From Georgfuchsia toluolica (GTDB lineage Bacteria; Pseudomonadota; Gammaproteobacteria; Burkholderiales; Rhodocyclaceae): a DNA stretch of 64,000 nt. The notes beneath the pieces are model-generated. The model was not told the origin of the DNA. It worked only from the letters and a program-made list of their open reading frames with translations, and searched no databases. This document shows positions 57,909 to 64,000 of this stretch, one piece after another; position 1 is the stretch's first letter; each line of letters opens with the position of its first letter. Made by a program: the position numbers and the translations under genes. The stretch is from NCBI RefSeq assembly GCF_907163265.1, contig NZ_CAJQUM010000001.1, positions 434,001 through 498,000 on the forward strand, written 5' to 3'.

Positions 57909-59186
57909 TTACGAAAAAAACGTCAGTGCCATACCGATGCCGATGCCGATGGCGATTGCCGCCAGACCCGGCAGGGCATGTCTTCCCAAGGTGGCGCCCC
58001 CGATGCTCAAGGCAAGCCCCGCCTTGAAGCAAATATTCGAGACGACGGCGAGTGCGATGGCTATCACCGCCTGTGTTTCGCCGAGCTTGCCGAGATTAAA
58101 CATGCGCAGTGTGGACAGCGTGATGGCATCGACGTCGGTGAGCCCTGAAGCCAGGGCGACTGCATAAAGGCCGCGCGCGCCGGCGATATCCTGCAACCAG
58201 GCCGAGAGCAGCAGCACCAACCCGTAAATCAGTCCGAAGGTCAGGGCGGCACGGATTTCGGTCGGGTTGGCGACTTCCGGCATAGGCATTTCTCCCTGCC
58301 GGCTCAATCCGCGCCAACTCAGGAGCGTAATGCCCACGCCTGCCACCAGGCCGGTACCGAGTACCATGCCCAGTGGAAGCACCAGCGCCGTCGCCACGAC
58401 GCCGGAAAAAAGCGCCAGGCGCAGCATGACCATCAGGCTCGCGATCAGGATCACGACGGCCGCGGTGCGGGTCATGTCGGGGATGGATTTGGCATTGCGG
58501 GCAAAGACCATGGTCGTCGCCGTGCTCGACACGAGGCCGCCGAAAAAACCGATCAGGGCCGGGCCGTGGCGCGGGCCAACAATGCGCAGCGCGGTATAAC
58601 CGGCCAGTGAAACGCCCGAGATCAGTACCACCATCCACCAGATCTGGTGCGGGTTCAAGGCGCCGTAGGGACCGAAGTTCTGGTCCGGAAGTATCGGCAA
58701 AATGACAAAAGAGAGCACGGCGAACTGGAGTATCGAAATCAGATCCTTCGCCGTCAGGCTGCGGCTGAAGCCATGCAGTTCCGCCTTGAAATACAACAGC
58801 GCGGTAGTGACGATGGCAAGCATCACGGCAAGGGTCTCGTAACCGAACCAGACCGTGGCGCCGAGAGCATAACAGGTCATCAGGGCGATGACCGATGTCG
58901 TGCCGGGATCGTGCTCTTGCTGCGGATCGACGGTCAGTGCCAGCATCATCATGGCGCCGATCACCAACATGCCGGCGGCGAGCATCCAGCCGCTGCCGGT
59001 TTCCTGGCCGAGCATCGCGGCCAGCGTGCCGAGCAGGGCGACCAGGGCATAGGTGCGCAGCCCGGCCTTGGCATCCGGCTTGCGCTCGCGCTCAAGGCCG
59101 ATCAGCAGGCCGATGGCGAGGCTGGTAACGAAAGCCCGCAGGTGTTCCGACAGACTCGCGCTGAATATTTCCATCGACTTCCCCAT
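57909..59186 (-). CDS. MgtC/DUF4010 family membrane protein
   Basis: 425 residues on the minus strand, about 12 membrane helices. The N-terminal MgtC/SapB-like part reads LRAFVTSLAIGLLIGLERER, then AGLRTYALVALLGTLAAMLG. The C-terminal DUF4010 part includes ALIGFFGGLVSSTATTMVFA and YAVALASGLTDVDAITLSTL. The function of this two-part family is not settled; MgtC relatives regulate rather than transport. ATG 59174 (MEIF) is an alternative start. It is convergent with fixH and divergent from ispD. Confidence 0.85.
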   Translation of the reverse strand: MGKSMEIFSASLSEHLRAFVTSLAIGLLIGLERERKPDAKAGLRTYALVALLGTLAAMLGQETGSGWMLAAGMLVIGAMMMLALTVDPQQEHDPGTTSVIALMTCYALGATVWFGYETLAVMLAIVTTALLYFKAELHGFSRSLTAKDLISILQFAVLSFVILPILPDQNFGPYGALNPHQIWWMVVLISGVSLAGYTALRIVGPRHGPALIGFFGGLVSSTATTMVFARNAKSIPDMTRTAAVVILIASLMVMLRLALFSGVVATALVLPLGMVLGTGLVAGVGITLLSWRGLSRQGEMPMPEVANPTEIRAALTFGLIYGLVLLLSAWLQDIAGARGLYAVALASGLTDVDAITLSTLRMFNLGKLGETQAVIAIALAVVSNICFKAGLALSIGGATLGRHALPGLAAIAIGIGIGMALTFFS

Positions 59187-59229
59187 TCAAGTAATCCCCG
59201 CTTTTCATTCTAGTCTTTACAATTCGGGC

Positions 59230-59931
59230 ATGAATGACGGATATCAATACTTCGCGCTCGTTCCCGCCGCTGGCAGCGGCTCGCGCATGGGCAAGGCACT
59301 GAGTAAACAGTATTTGCCGCTGGCTGGCCGGCCGCTGATCGCGCATGCGCTGGAAACGCTGTGCGCGGTGGCGCGGATAAAGGCAGTATTCGTCGTGTTG
59401 GCGCCGGTCGATGACGAATGGCTGCGCCACGACTGGTCGGTCTGCGGCGACAAGCTGGTGCCGTTGTTCTGCGGCGGCGCGACGCGGGCCGAGAGCGTCG
59501 CCAATGGCCTGCGCGCGATGAGCGATCGCGTCAAGGCCGACGATTGGGTGCTGGTGCATGATGCCGCGCGGCCCTGCATTACGCCGGCGCACATCGAGGC
59601 GTTGCTGCATGCAGTGGGGGACGATCCGGTCGGCGGCATCCTGGCCCAGCCGGTGGCGGATACCTTGAAGCGTGCCGATAGCGCGGGCCGCATCGAGGCC
59701 ACCGTTGCCCGCACCGGATTATGGCAGGCGCAAACCCCGCAGATGTTTCGCCATGGCATGCTGCTGCGGGCGCTGACGCAAAATGCCGAGGTCACCGATG
59801 AAGCCGGCGCCATCGAGGCGCTCGGTCAGCGGCCCAGGCTGGTGGCGGGCGATGCGAGCAATCTCAAGGTGACCTGGCCGCAGGATCTGCAACTGGCGGA
59901 ATGGATATTGAAAGCGAGAAATCACCAATGA
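59230..59931 (+). CDS. ispD: 2-C-methyl-D-erythritol 4-phosphate cytidylyltransferase
   Basis: 233 residues from ATG 59230; the long open frame before it is a shadow of the divergent gene. Nucleotide-binding loop [20 protein letters not shown], then [19 protein letters not shown] and [31 protein letters not shown] and ATDEA-like [12 protein letters not shown]. It transfers CMP to methylerythritol phosphate in the MEP isoprenoid pathway. It overlaps ispF by four bases. Confidence 0.96.
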   Translation: MNDGYQYFALVPAAGSGSRMGKALSKQYLPLAGRPLIAHALETLCAVARIKAVFVVLAPVDDEWLRHDWSVCGDKLVPLFCGGATRAESVANGLRAMSDRVKADDWVLVHDAARPCITPAHIEALLHAVGDDPVGGILAQPVADTLKRADSAGRIEATVARTGLWQAQTPQMFRHGMLLRALTQNAEVTDEAGAIEALGQRPRLVAGDASNLKVTWPQDLQLAEWILKARNHQ

Positions 59932-60410
59932 GCGAATTCAGGGTAGGGCAGGGCTTCGACGTGCATGCGCTGGTGGAAGGGCGGCCGCTCATCATCGGCG
60001 GCGTGGCCATCCCCTTTTCGCGCGGGTTGCTTGGGCATTCCGATGCCGATGTGCTGCTGCATGCGATCATCGATGCGCTGCTCGGTGCGGCAGGACTGGG
60101 CGACATCGGCCGCCATTTTCCCGACGGCGATCCGCAATGGGCCGGCGCCGACAGCCGCATGCTGCTGCGCGGCGCAATGAAACTGGTTGCCGCCGCCGGC
60201 TGGCGGGTCGGCAATGTCGATTGCACCCTCATCGCCGAAGCGCCAAAGATCGCCCCCTATGCCGTTGCGATGTGCGCCAATATCGCCGCCGATCTGGGCC
60301 TTGATTCCAGCCGTGTCAATGTCAAAGGCAAGACCACGGAGCAGCTTGGTTTTACCGGTCGCGCCGAGGGAATTGCGGCACAGGCCGTTATCCTGTTACA
60401 ACGTGCTTAA
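59928..60410 (+). CDS. ispF: 2-C-methyl-D-erythritol 2,4-cyclodiphosphate synthase
   Basis: 160 residues from ATG 59928. Zinc ligands in [19 protein letters not shown] (D-x-H) and [39 protein letters not shown] and [20 protein letters not shown] complete the family pattern. It closes the ring in the MEP pathway. The adjacent, overlapping ispDF pair is the common arrangement. Confidence 0.97.
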   Translation: MSEFRVGQGFDVHALVEGRPLIIGGVAIPFSRGLLGHSDADVLLHAIIDALLGAAGLGDIGRHFPDGDPQWAGADSRMLLRGAMKLVAAAGWRVGNVDCTLIAEAPKIAPYAVAMCANIAADLGLDSSRVNVKGKTTEQLGFTGRAEGIAAQAVILLQRA

Positions 60411-60482
60411 CGCGCATGGTCGCCAGCGCCACCCCTGAGGATGAAAATGCGCAAAGGCAAATTGAACGCCCCCCACCCCATC

Positions 60483-60500
60483 CCCCGCCCCGGGGCGGGG
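60483..60500. repeat. GC-rich palindrome after ispF
   Basis: CCCCGCCCCGGGGCGGGG is an 18-bp perfect palindrome in a 169-base gap. The flank CCCCCCACCCCATCC is C-rich. It belongs to the same class as the elements at 2901 and 13570. Confidence 0.75.
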
Positions 60501-60579
60501 CTACCAATCGGCTCGCTGCGCTCGATATCACAAGGCGCTCCGGCGCCGCTTTTTCACACTAAAACGCGGAGTCCCACTC

Positions 60580-61053
60580 ATGGTCTTGCCCCAGTTTAGG
60601 TCCCTGCCCAAACAGTTGTCGCGCCTGCAAGCGTTATCCCTGTTCGCGACATTGAATGCGCGCGAACTGCGCCTGGTCGATGGCTTGTTGCACGAGCGCG
60701 ACTATCTCGTCGGTGAAGTGATCATCGACACAGAAGAAGAAGGCCAGGCGATCTATATCGTTTTTAGTGGCAAGGTGATCATTTCAAAACCCGGCGCGGC
60801 GCATGAGATGATCGCCGAACTCGGCCCCGGTACCTTCTTCGGTGAAATGGCCTTGCTCGACAATGCCAAACGTTCGGGCCAGGTGCGCGCGCTGGAACCC
60901 TGCCATCTCGGCGTGCTGTTTCGCACCGATTTCCTGAACCTGCTCGAAACCGATGCGCGTACCGCGTCCAAGGTGGCGATGCAACTGGCGCGTCACCTCG
61001 CCCGTCGTTTGTGCAAGGCGACTTTCGGCGACGCGGCGGATGAACACTTATGA
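60580..61053 (+). CDS. Stand-alone cyclic nucleotide-binding domain protein
   Basis: 157 residues. One CRP-type cNMP-binding domain (about 18-135): LFATLNARELRLVDGLLHER, EGQAIYIVFSGKVIISKPG and the phosphate-binding cassette GPGTFFGEMALLDNAKRSGQ. There is no helix-turn-helix after the domain, so it is not a DNA-binding CRP/FNR regulator. The C-terminal helix ends in basic residues. Its gene overlaps the following permease by four bases, suggesting that nucleotide binding controls that membrane protein. Confidence 0.88.
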   Translation: MVLPQFRSLPKQLSRLQALSLFATLNARELRLVDGLLHERDYLVGEVIIDTEEEGQAIYIVFSGKVIISKPGAAHEMIAELGPGTFFGEMALLDNAKRSGQVRALEPCHLGVLFRTDFLNLLETDARTASKVAMQLARHLARRLCKATFGDAADEHL

Positions 61054-62183
61054 ACGGCGCGCGGAATAATAGCTCCGGCCAGTCCATCGGCCCCGTGATG
61101 TGGGCGGCCATCATCGGCACAACCTGCGTCCTGCTCTTCCTGCTGCAGAAAATTCTCTGGCTGGTGGTGCCTTTTCTGCTTGCCCTGGTGCTGTATTACC
61201 TGTTGATGCCGCTGGTGCAACGCCTCATGTTCCGGGGCATGAGCCGGCCGTTGGCTGCCGCCTTGGCGACGACGCTGTTCCTGCTCTGCGCCGTCCTCAG
61301 CGTCGTTCTGCTGCTGCCGCTGATCAGCGCCAACGTGATCGATTGGCAGAATTCGCTGGTGCGTTATCTCCAGGGCGGCATGCATCTGATCGAACACACG
61401 CTGCATCGGCTGGAAGAAAACATTTCCCTTCTGGCGCGCGCGCAGCTTGCGGAAAAGGTGGGCCTTGCGCTTAACGATGCGACAGGGCATGCCGAGCGTT
61501 ATCTGGAACCAGTACTGCTTGGCATCGGCGCCTGGGCGCCGGCCCTGCTGCTGACGCCCTTCCTGGCTTATTTTTTCCTGCGCGATGGCGGGCGCTTCCA
61601 GCGCATGCTCGGCCGTGCCGTACCGAACGCTTTTTTCGAACGGACGCTGTATCTGCTGCATGAAGTCGACCGCACCGCGCGTGCCTATTTTCAGGGGCTG
61701 GTCAAGCTCACCGTGCTCGACACCATCACGCTGGCGTTGGGCCTGTGGCTGATCGGCATTCCCGGCCCGTTTGCGCTCGGCCTGCTCTGCGCCGTGCTGG
61801 CCTGGGTACCCTTCGTCGGCTCGATCGTCGGTGGCTTGCTGGTGGTGCTCGTTGCAGCGACCGATCTGCCCGCTGCGCCGGACACTGCCTATTGGGCTGT
61901 TGGTCTGTTCCTGCTGGCGCGGTTGCTCGATGATTTCGTTTATATGCCGCTCACCATCGGCATGAGCCTCGACTTGCATCCGCTGCTGTCGGTGTTGATG
62001 ATTTTCATCGGCGGCGCGATTGCCGGCGTCCCGGGGCTGATGCTGGTGTTGCCCTTGCTCGGCGTGGTGATGGTGATAGGGGAAACCGCAGGACGGGTGT
62101 TTACCGATGCGCGGCTGATTGCAAGGCATCGCTACGCTGTGGCATTGCGACGACAGCAGGCGAGTGCAGATTTGCAACTCTGA
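61050..62183 (+). CDS. AI-2E family transporter (PerM type)
   Basis: 377 residues, about seven or eight membrane helices. The family features are the N-terminal pair of helices (VPFLLALVLYYLLMPLVQRL), the LAYFFLRDGGRFQRML motif, the central helical hairpin and the C-terminal FVGSIVGGLLVVLVAATD with DDFVYMPLTIGMSLDLHPLL. Members export small molecules or exchange ions; the substrate here is unknown. Coupled by a four-base overlap to the cyclic-nucleotide-domain gene. Confidence 0.88.
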   Translation: MNGARNNSSGQSIGPVMWAAIIGTTCVLLFLLQKILWLVVPFLLALVLYYLLMPLVQRLMFRGMSRPLAAALATTLFLLCAVLSVVLLLPLISANVIDWQNSLVRYLQGGMHLIEHTLHRLEENISLLARAQLAEKVGLALNDATGHAERYLEPVLLGIGAWAPALLLTPFLAYFFLRDGGRFQRMLGRAVPNAFFERTLYLLHEVDRTARAYFQGLVKLTVLDTITLALGLWLIGIPGPFALGLLCAVLAWVPFVGSIVGGLLVVLVAATDLPAAPDTAYWAVGLFLLARLLDDFVYMPLTIGMSLDLHPLLSVLMIFIGGAIAGVPGLMLVLPLLGVVMVIGETAGRVFTDARLIARHRYAVALRRQQASADLQL

Positions 62184-62192
62184 ATCTCGTAT

Positions 62193-62222
62193 TTGTCATT
62201 CCTGCCTTCACAGGAATGACAA
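62193..62222. repeat. 12-bp inverted repeat after the PerM-type gene
   Basis: TTGTCATTCCTG (62193-62204), loop CCTTCA, CAGGAATGACAA (62211-62222). The GTCATTCC/GGAATGAC arms are a form of extragenic repeat common in proteobacteria. It could end transcription from both sides, although the T-tract is poor. Confidence 0.7.
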
Positions 62223-62353
62223 TGGATTCTGGATTGCTTCGTCCAACAGGGATTTCTTTCAGTCATCACGGGGCTCCTCGCAACGGCCAAAGGTAATCCC
62301 TCGTGGGATGAAAGGCCGGTTTTCCGCTGGAACTTTGCCTCGGGTATTCCGTC

Positions 62354-62629
62354 TCAGCGAAGGAAAAGCCCGGTCATGATGGCGCCAAGAATGACGCCGG
62401 CAACAATATGCAGTACGAGTCGCGGCAGGCCGGAACGCGGCTGAAGATATTTTTCCATCAGCACCAGGCTCAGATCGGTGATCCGATACAGGCGCTTGAC
62501 TTCCTCGATACAGGTATCGACGCAGGCCAGGCCATTCTTGGTATCGTGCGCGCATTCGAGACACAAGCCCTTGCTGCAGGCTTTGCAACTGCCAATTGCG
62601 GGTCGGCTCGGATGTCGGTAGCAATTCAT
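62354..62629 (-). CDS. B-box zinc-finger membrane protein
   Basis: 91 residues on the minus strand. The N-terminal half is a small zinc module: MNCYRHPSRPAIGSCKACSK, then GLCLECAHDTKNGLACVDTC, with Cys and His spaced as in a B-box. One membrane helix follows (RLVLHIVAGVILGAIMTGLF) near the C-terminus. Such proteins occur widely in bacteria without known function, perhaps as membrane-bound interaction modules. It is divergent from the DedA gene. Confidence 0.78.
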   Translation of the reverse strand: MNCYRHPSRPAIGSCKACSKGLCLECAHDTKNGLACVDTCIEEVKRLYRITDLSLVLMEKYLQPRSGLPRLVLHIVAGVILGAIMTGLFLR

Positions 62630-62735
62630 ATTGCTTTCAGTGCGCTTACAAAAACCATCGAGCCGTCATTTTACCCGTATTGGTCTGGTCTTGGGATCGG
62701 CTAGACTACGCCACCTTTATTTGGCGCCAGCATTT

Positions 62736-63377
62736 ATGGAACTTCTTACTCACTTCATCGACATCGTCCTGCACCTCGACGTTTACCTCGCTGCATTGGT
62801 CGGGCAGTACGGGATGTGGATATACGCCATCCTGTTCGCGATCATCTTCGCCGAGACGGGGCTGGTGGTAACGCCTTTCCTGCCTGGCGATTCGCTGCTC
62901 TTTGTGGCCGGCGCCCTGGCGGCCGTGGGGGATATGGATATCGGTGCTTTGTTGCTGACCCTGTCGGTTGCGGCAGTGCTCGGCAACAGCGCCAATTACG
63001 CAATCGGCCGCGCTCTCGGACCGCGCGTGTTCCAGTGGCCGGACTCGCGCTTCTTCAACCGCCGCGCATTGGAAAAGACACATGCGTTCTATGAGAAACA
63101 TGGCGGCAAGACGATCATCATTTCACGCTTCCTGCCCTTGTTTCGCACTTTTGCGCCTTTTGTGGCCGGCATCGGGGCGATGCCCTGGTGGCGCTTCACG
63201 ATGTTCAATCTGGCCGGCGGCGTGGGCTGGGTGGCGTCGTTGACGCTGGCCGGCTACTGGTTTGGCAACGTGCCATGGGTCAAGAGCAACTTGACGCTGG
63301 TGATTGTGGCCATTGTCGTTATTACCCTGATTCCCGCCGCCATTGGCTGGTGGCAACACAGGAAATCGGAGGGCTGA
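62736..63377 (+). CDS. DedA family membrane protein
   Basis: 213 residues from ATG 62736. Signature blocks are FAETGLVVTPFLPGDSLLFV, AVLGNSANYAIGRALGPRVF, FYEKHGGKTIIISRFLPLFR then TFAPFVAGIGAMPWWRF, and GGVGWVASLTLAGYWFGNVP. DedA proteins act as lipid flippases or help maintain membrane potential. The acidic E in FAETG and R in SRFLPLFR are the residues known to matter in the family. The gene ends 30 bases before the lipoprotein start. Confidence 0.92.
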   Translation: MELLTHFIDIVLHLDVYLAALVGQYGMWIYAILFAIIFAETGLVVTPFLPGDSLLFVAGALAAVGDMDIGALLLTLSVAAVLGNSANYAIGRALGPRVFQWPDSRFFNRRALEKTHAFYEKHGGKTIIISRFLPLFRTFAPFVAGIGAMPWWRFTMFNLAGGVGWVASLTLAGYWFGNVPWVKSNLTLVIVAIVVITLIPAAIGWWQHRKSEG

Positions 63378-63407
63378 TTTTCTTTTGTCAATGTATGATG
63401 CGGCCCC

Positions 63408-64000
63408 ATGAGGCGAGGGCTGATTTTTGCGGTGGCGTTGTTGCTGGCGGGCTGTGCCGCTAATCGTCCATCCGGGGGCAAATCGCCGCCACCTGGGTTT
63501 ACGCCCGCCCAGTTCGTCAAGACCGACATCGACCGCATCGCCGAGGCCCACCAGCGCGAATTGCAGACAACCCTGAAGCTGCTTACGGAAAAGCTCTACC
63601 GGCGCAATCCGAGGGAATGGAAAAAGGGCGGCTGGGCGCGTCTGGAAGACCCGGTCGAACGTTTGTTCGGCAAGCGGCACAACTGGCATTTCGCGGAACT
63701 CGACGGGAAATTCGGTTCCAATGCGGTGCAATTGTCGCTCAAGCCCGATTACGGCGGCGACCGCGTGTTTGCCTTCAGCGCCGGGCTGGGCGGCATGCTG
63801 CTGGCGGCCTTCAATGAGCGTTATGAGTTTTACATGACCGATGATCTTGACCCGCAGAAGCTTTACAACGCCGCGCGTAACGTCGAAATCGCGGTGTGGA
63901 AGCTGTCGCATGATCGCGGTGCGGACGGAGGTCTGCTGTTGCTTTCGAACGATAGCGAACCGCTGCCCAACCTCAGTTTCGAACGCGAGTTTGGCAAGAT
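63408..64000 (+). CDS. Predicted lipoprotein, truncated by the window end
   Basis: The first 197 residues are visible. The signal MRRGLIFAVALLLAGC ends in a lipobox LLAGC, so it should be lipid-anchored. After a Pro/Gly linker comes an alpha/beta region: FVKTDIDRIAEAHQRELQTT, LTEKLYRRNPREWKKGG, VFAFSAGLGGMLLAAFNERY. I do not recognise the family. It lies 30 bases after the DedA gene and may share its promoter. Confidence 0.8.
   Translation, partial: MRRGLIFAVALLLAGCAANRPSGGKSPPPGFTPAQFVKTDIDRIAEAHQRELQTTLKLLTEKLYRRNPREWKKGGWARLEDPVERLFGKRHNWHFAELDGKFGSNAVQLSLKPDYGGDRVFAFSAGLGGMLLAAFNERYEFYMTDDLDPQKLYNAARNVEIAVWKLSHDRGADGGLLLLSNDSEPLPNLSFEREFGK

Noticed and set aside
59053-59229. Long N-terminal extension of ispD
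   Set aside because: It is antisense to the start of the divergent MgtC/DUF4010 gene and has no IspD similarity.
63123-63911. 262-codon minus-strand frame at the right end
   Set aside because: It is antisense to dedA and a lipoprotein gene, both with clear motifs.

Overview
The window is chromosomal DNA of moderately high GC from a betaproteobacterium, most likely of the Rhodocyclales/Sterolibacteriaceae type. The evidence is the gene order (pstSCAB-phoUBR, tpiA-secG, tRNA-Leu before a 14-gene nuo operon with separate nuoC and nuoD), priB between rpsF and rpsR, a cbb3 oxidase cluster, and type IV pilus minor pilins with pilY1. I cannot name the species. Almost all of it is core genome. There is no phage, insertion sequence, CRISPR array or defence island.

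Layout: (1) 1-746: the start of dgkA and a long non-coding stretch with a MITE-like inverted repeat and a Pho-box promoter. (2) 747-7348: phosphate-uptake and phosphate-sensing operon pstSCAB-phoU-phoB-phoR. (3) 7434-8551: tpiA-secG. (4) 8641-12837: an anaerobic module made of a perfect FNR consensus site inside a 34-bp palindrome, a UbiE/MenG-like methyltransferase and frdABCD (quinol:fumarate reductase). It sits between secG and tRNA-Leu(GAG), which are adjacent in the usual betaproteobacterial order. (5) 12957-27732: tRNA-Leu and nuoA-N (complex I). (6) 27804-32178: Nudix hydrolase, GGDEF cyclase, cobA (opposite strand), HDOD protein and an MBL-fold protein. (7) 32248-33875: ribosomal operon rpsF-priB-rpsR-rplI with a candidate S6:S18 leader; rpsR carries an apparent one-base frameshift. 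(8) 33959-36862: a 967-residue hybrid protein with a 168-bp tandem repeat array and an AsmA-like C-terminus. (9) 37017-38337: a small winged-helix protein and a NYN-LOTUS protein. (10) 38465-41183: etfBA and an AcuI-like reductase, then tRNA-Thr(CGT). (11) 41511-49666: pilE-fimT-pilV-pilW-pilX-pilY1. (12) 49741-57899: ccoI-ccoS-ccoNOQPG-fixH. (13) 57909-64000: MgtC/DUF4010 protein, ispDF, cyclic-nucleotide-domain protein, PerM-type permease, B-box zinc protein, DedA protein and a truncated lipoprotein.

Together the respiratory genes describe a flexible electron-transport chain. Complex I and ETF feed quinone. The high-affinity cbb3 oxidase works at low oxygen. The FNR-controlled fumarate reductase, probably with a low-potential (menaquinone-type) quinone, works without oxygen. 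The points most worth a second look are the frd module and its FNR palindrome, the rpsR frameshift, the repeat-AsmA hybrid protein, PilY1 with five inserted beta-modules, and a chain of three terminator-like hairpins ahead of ccoN.
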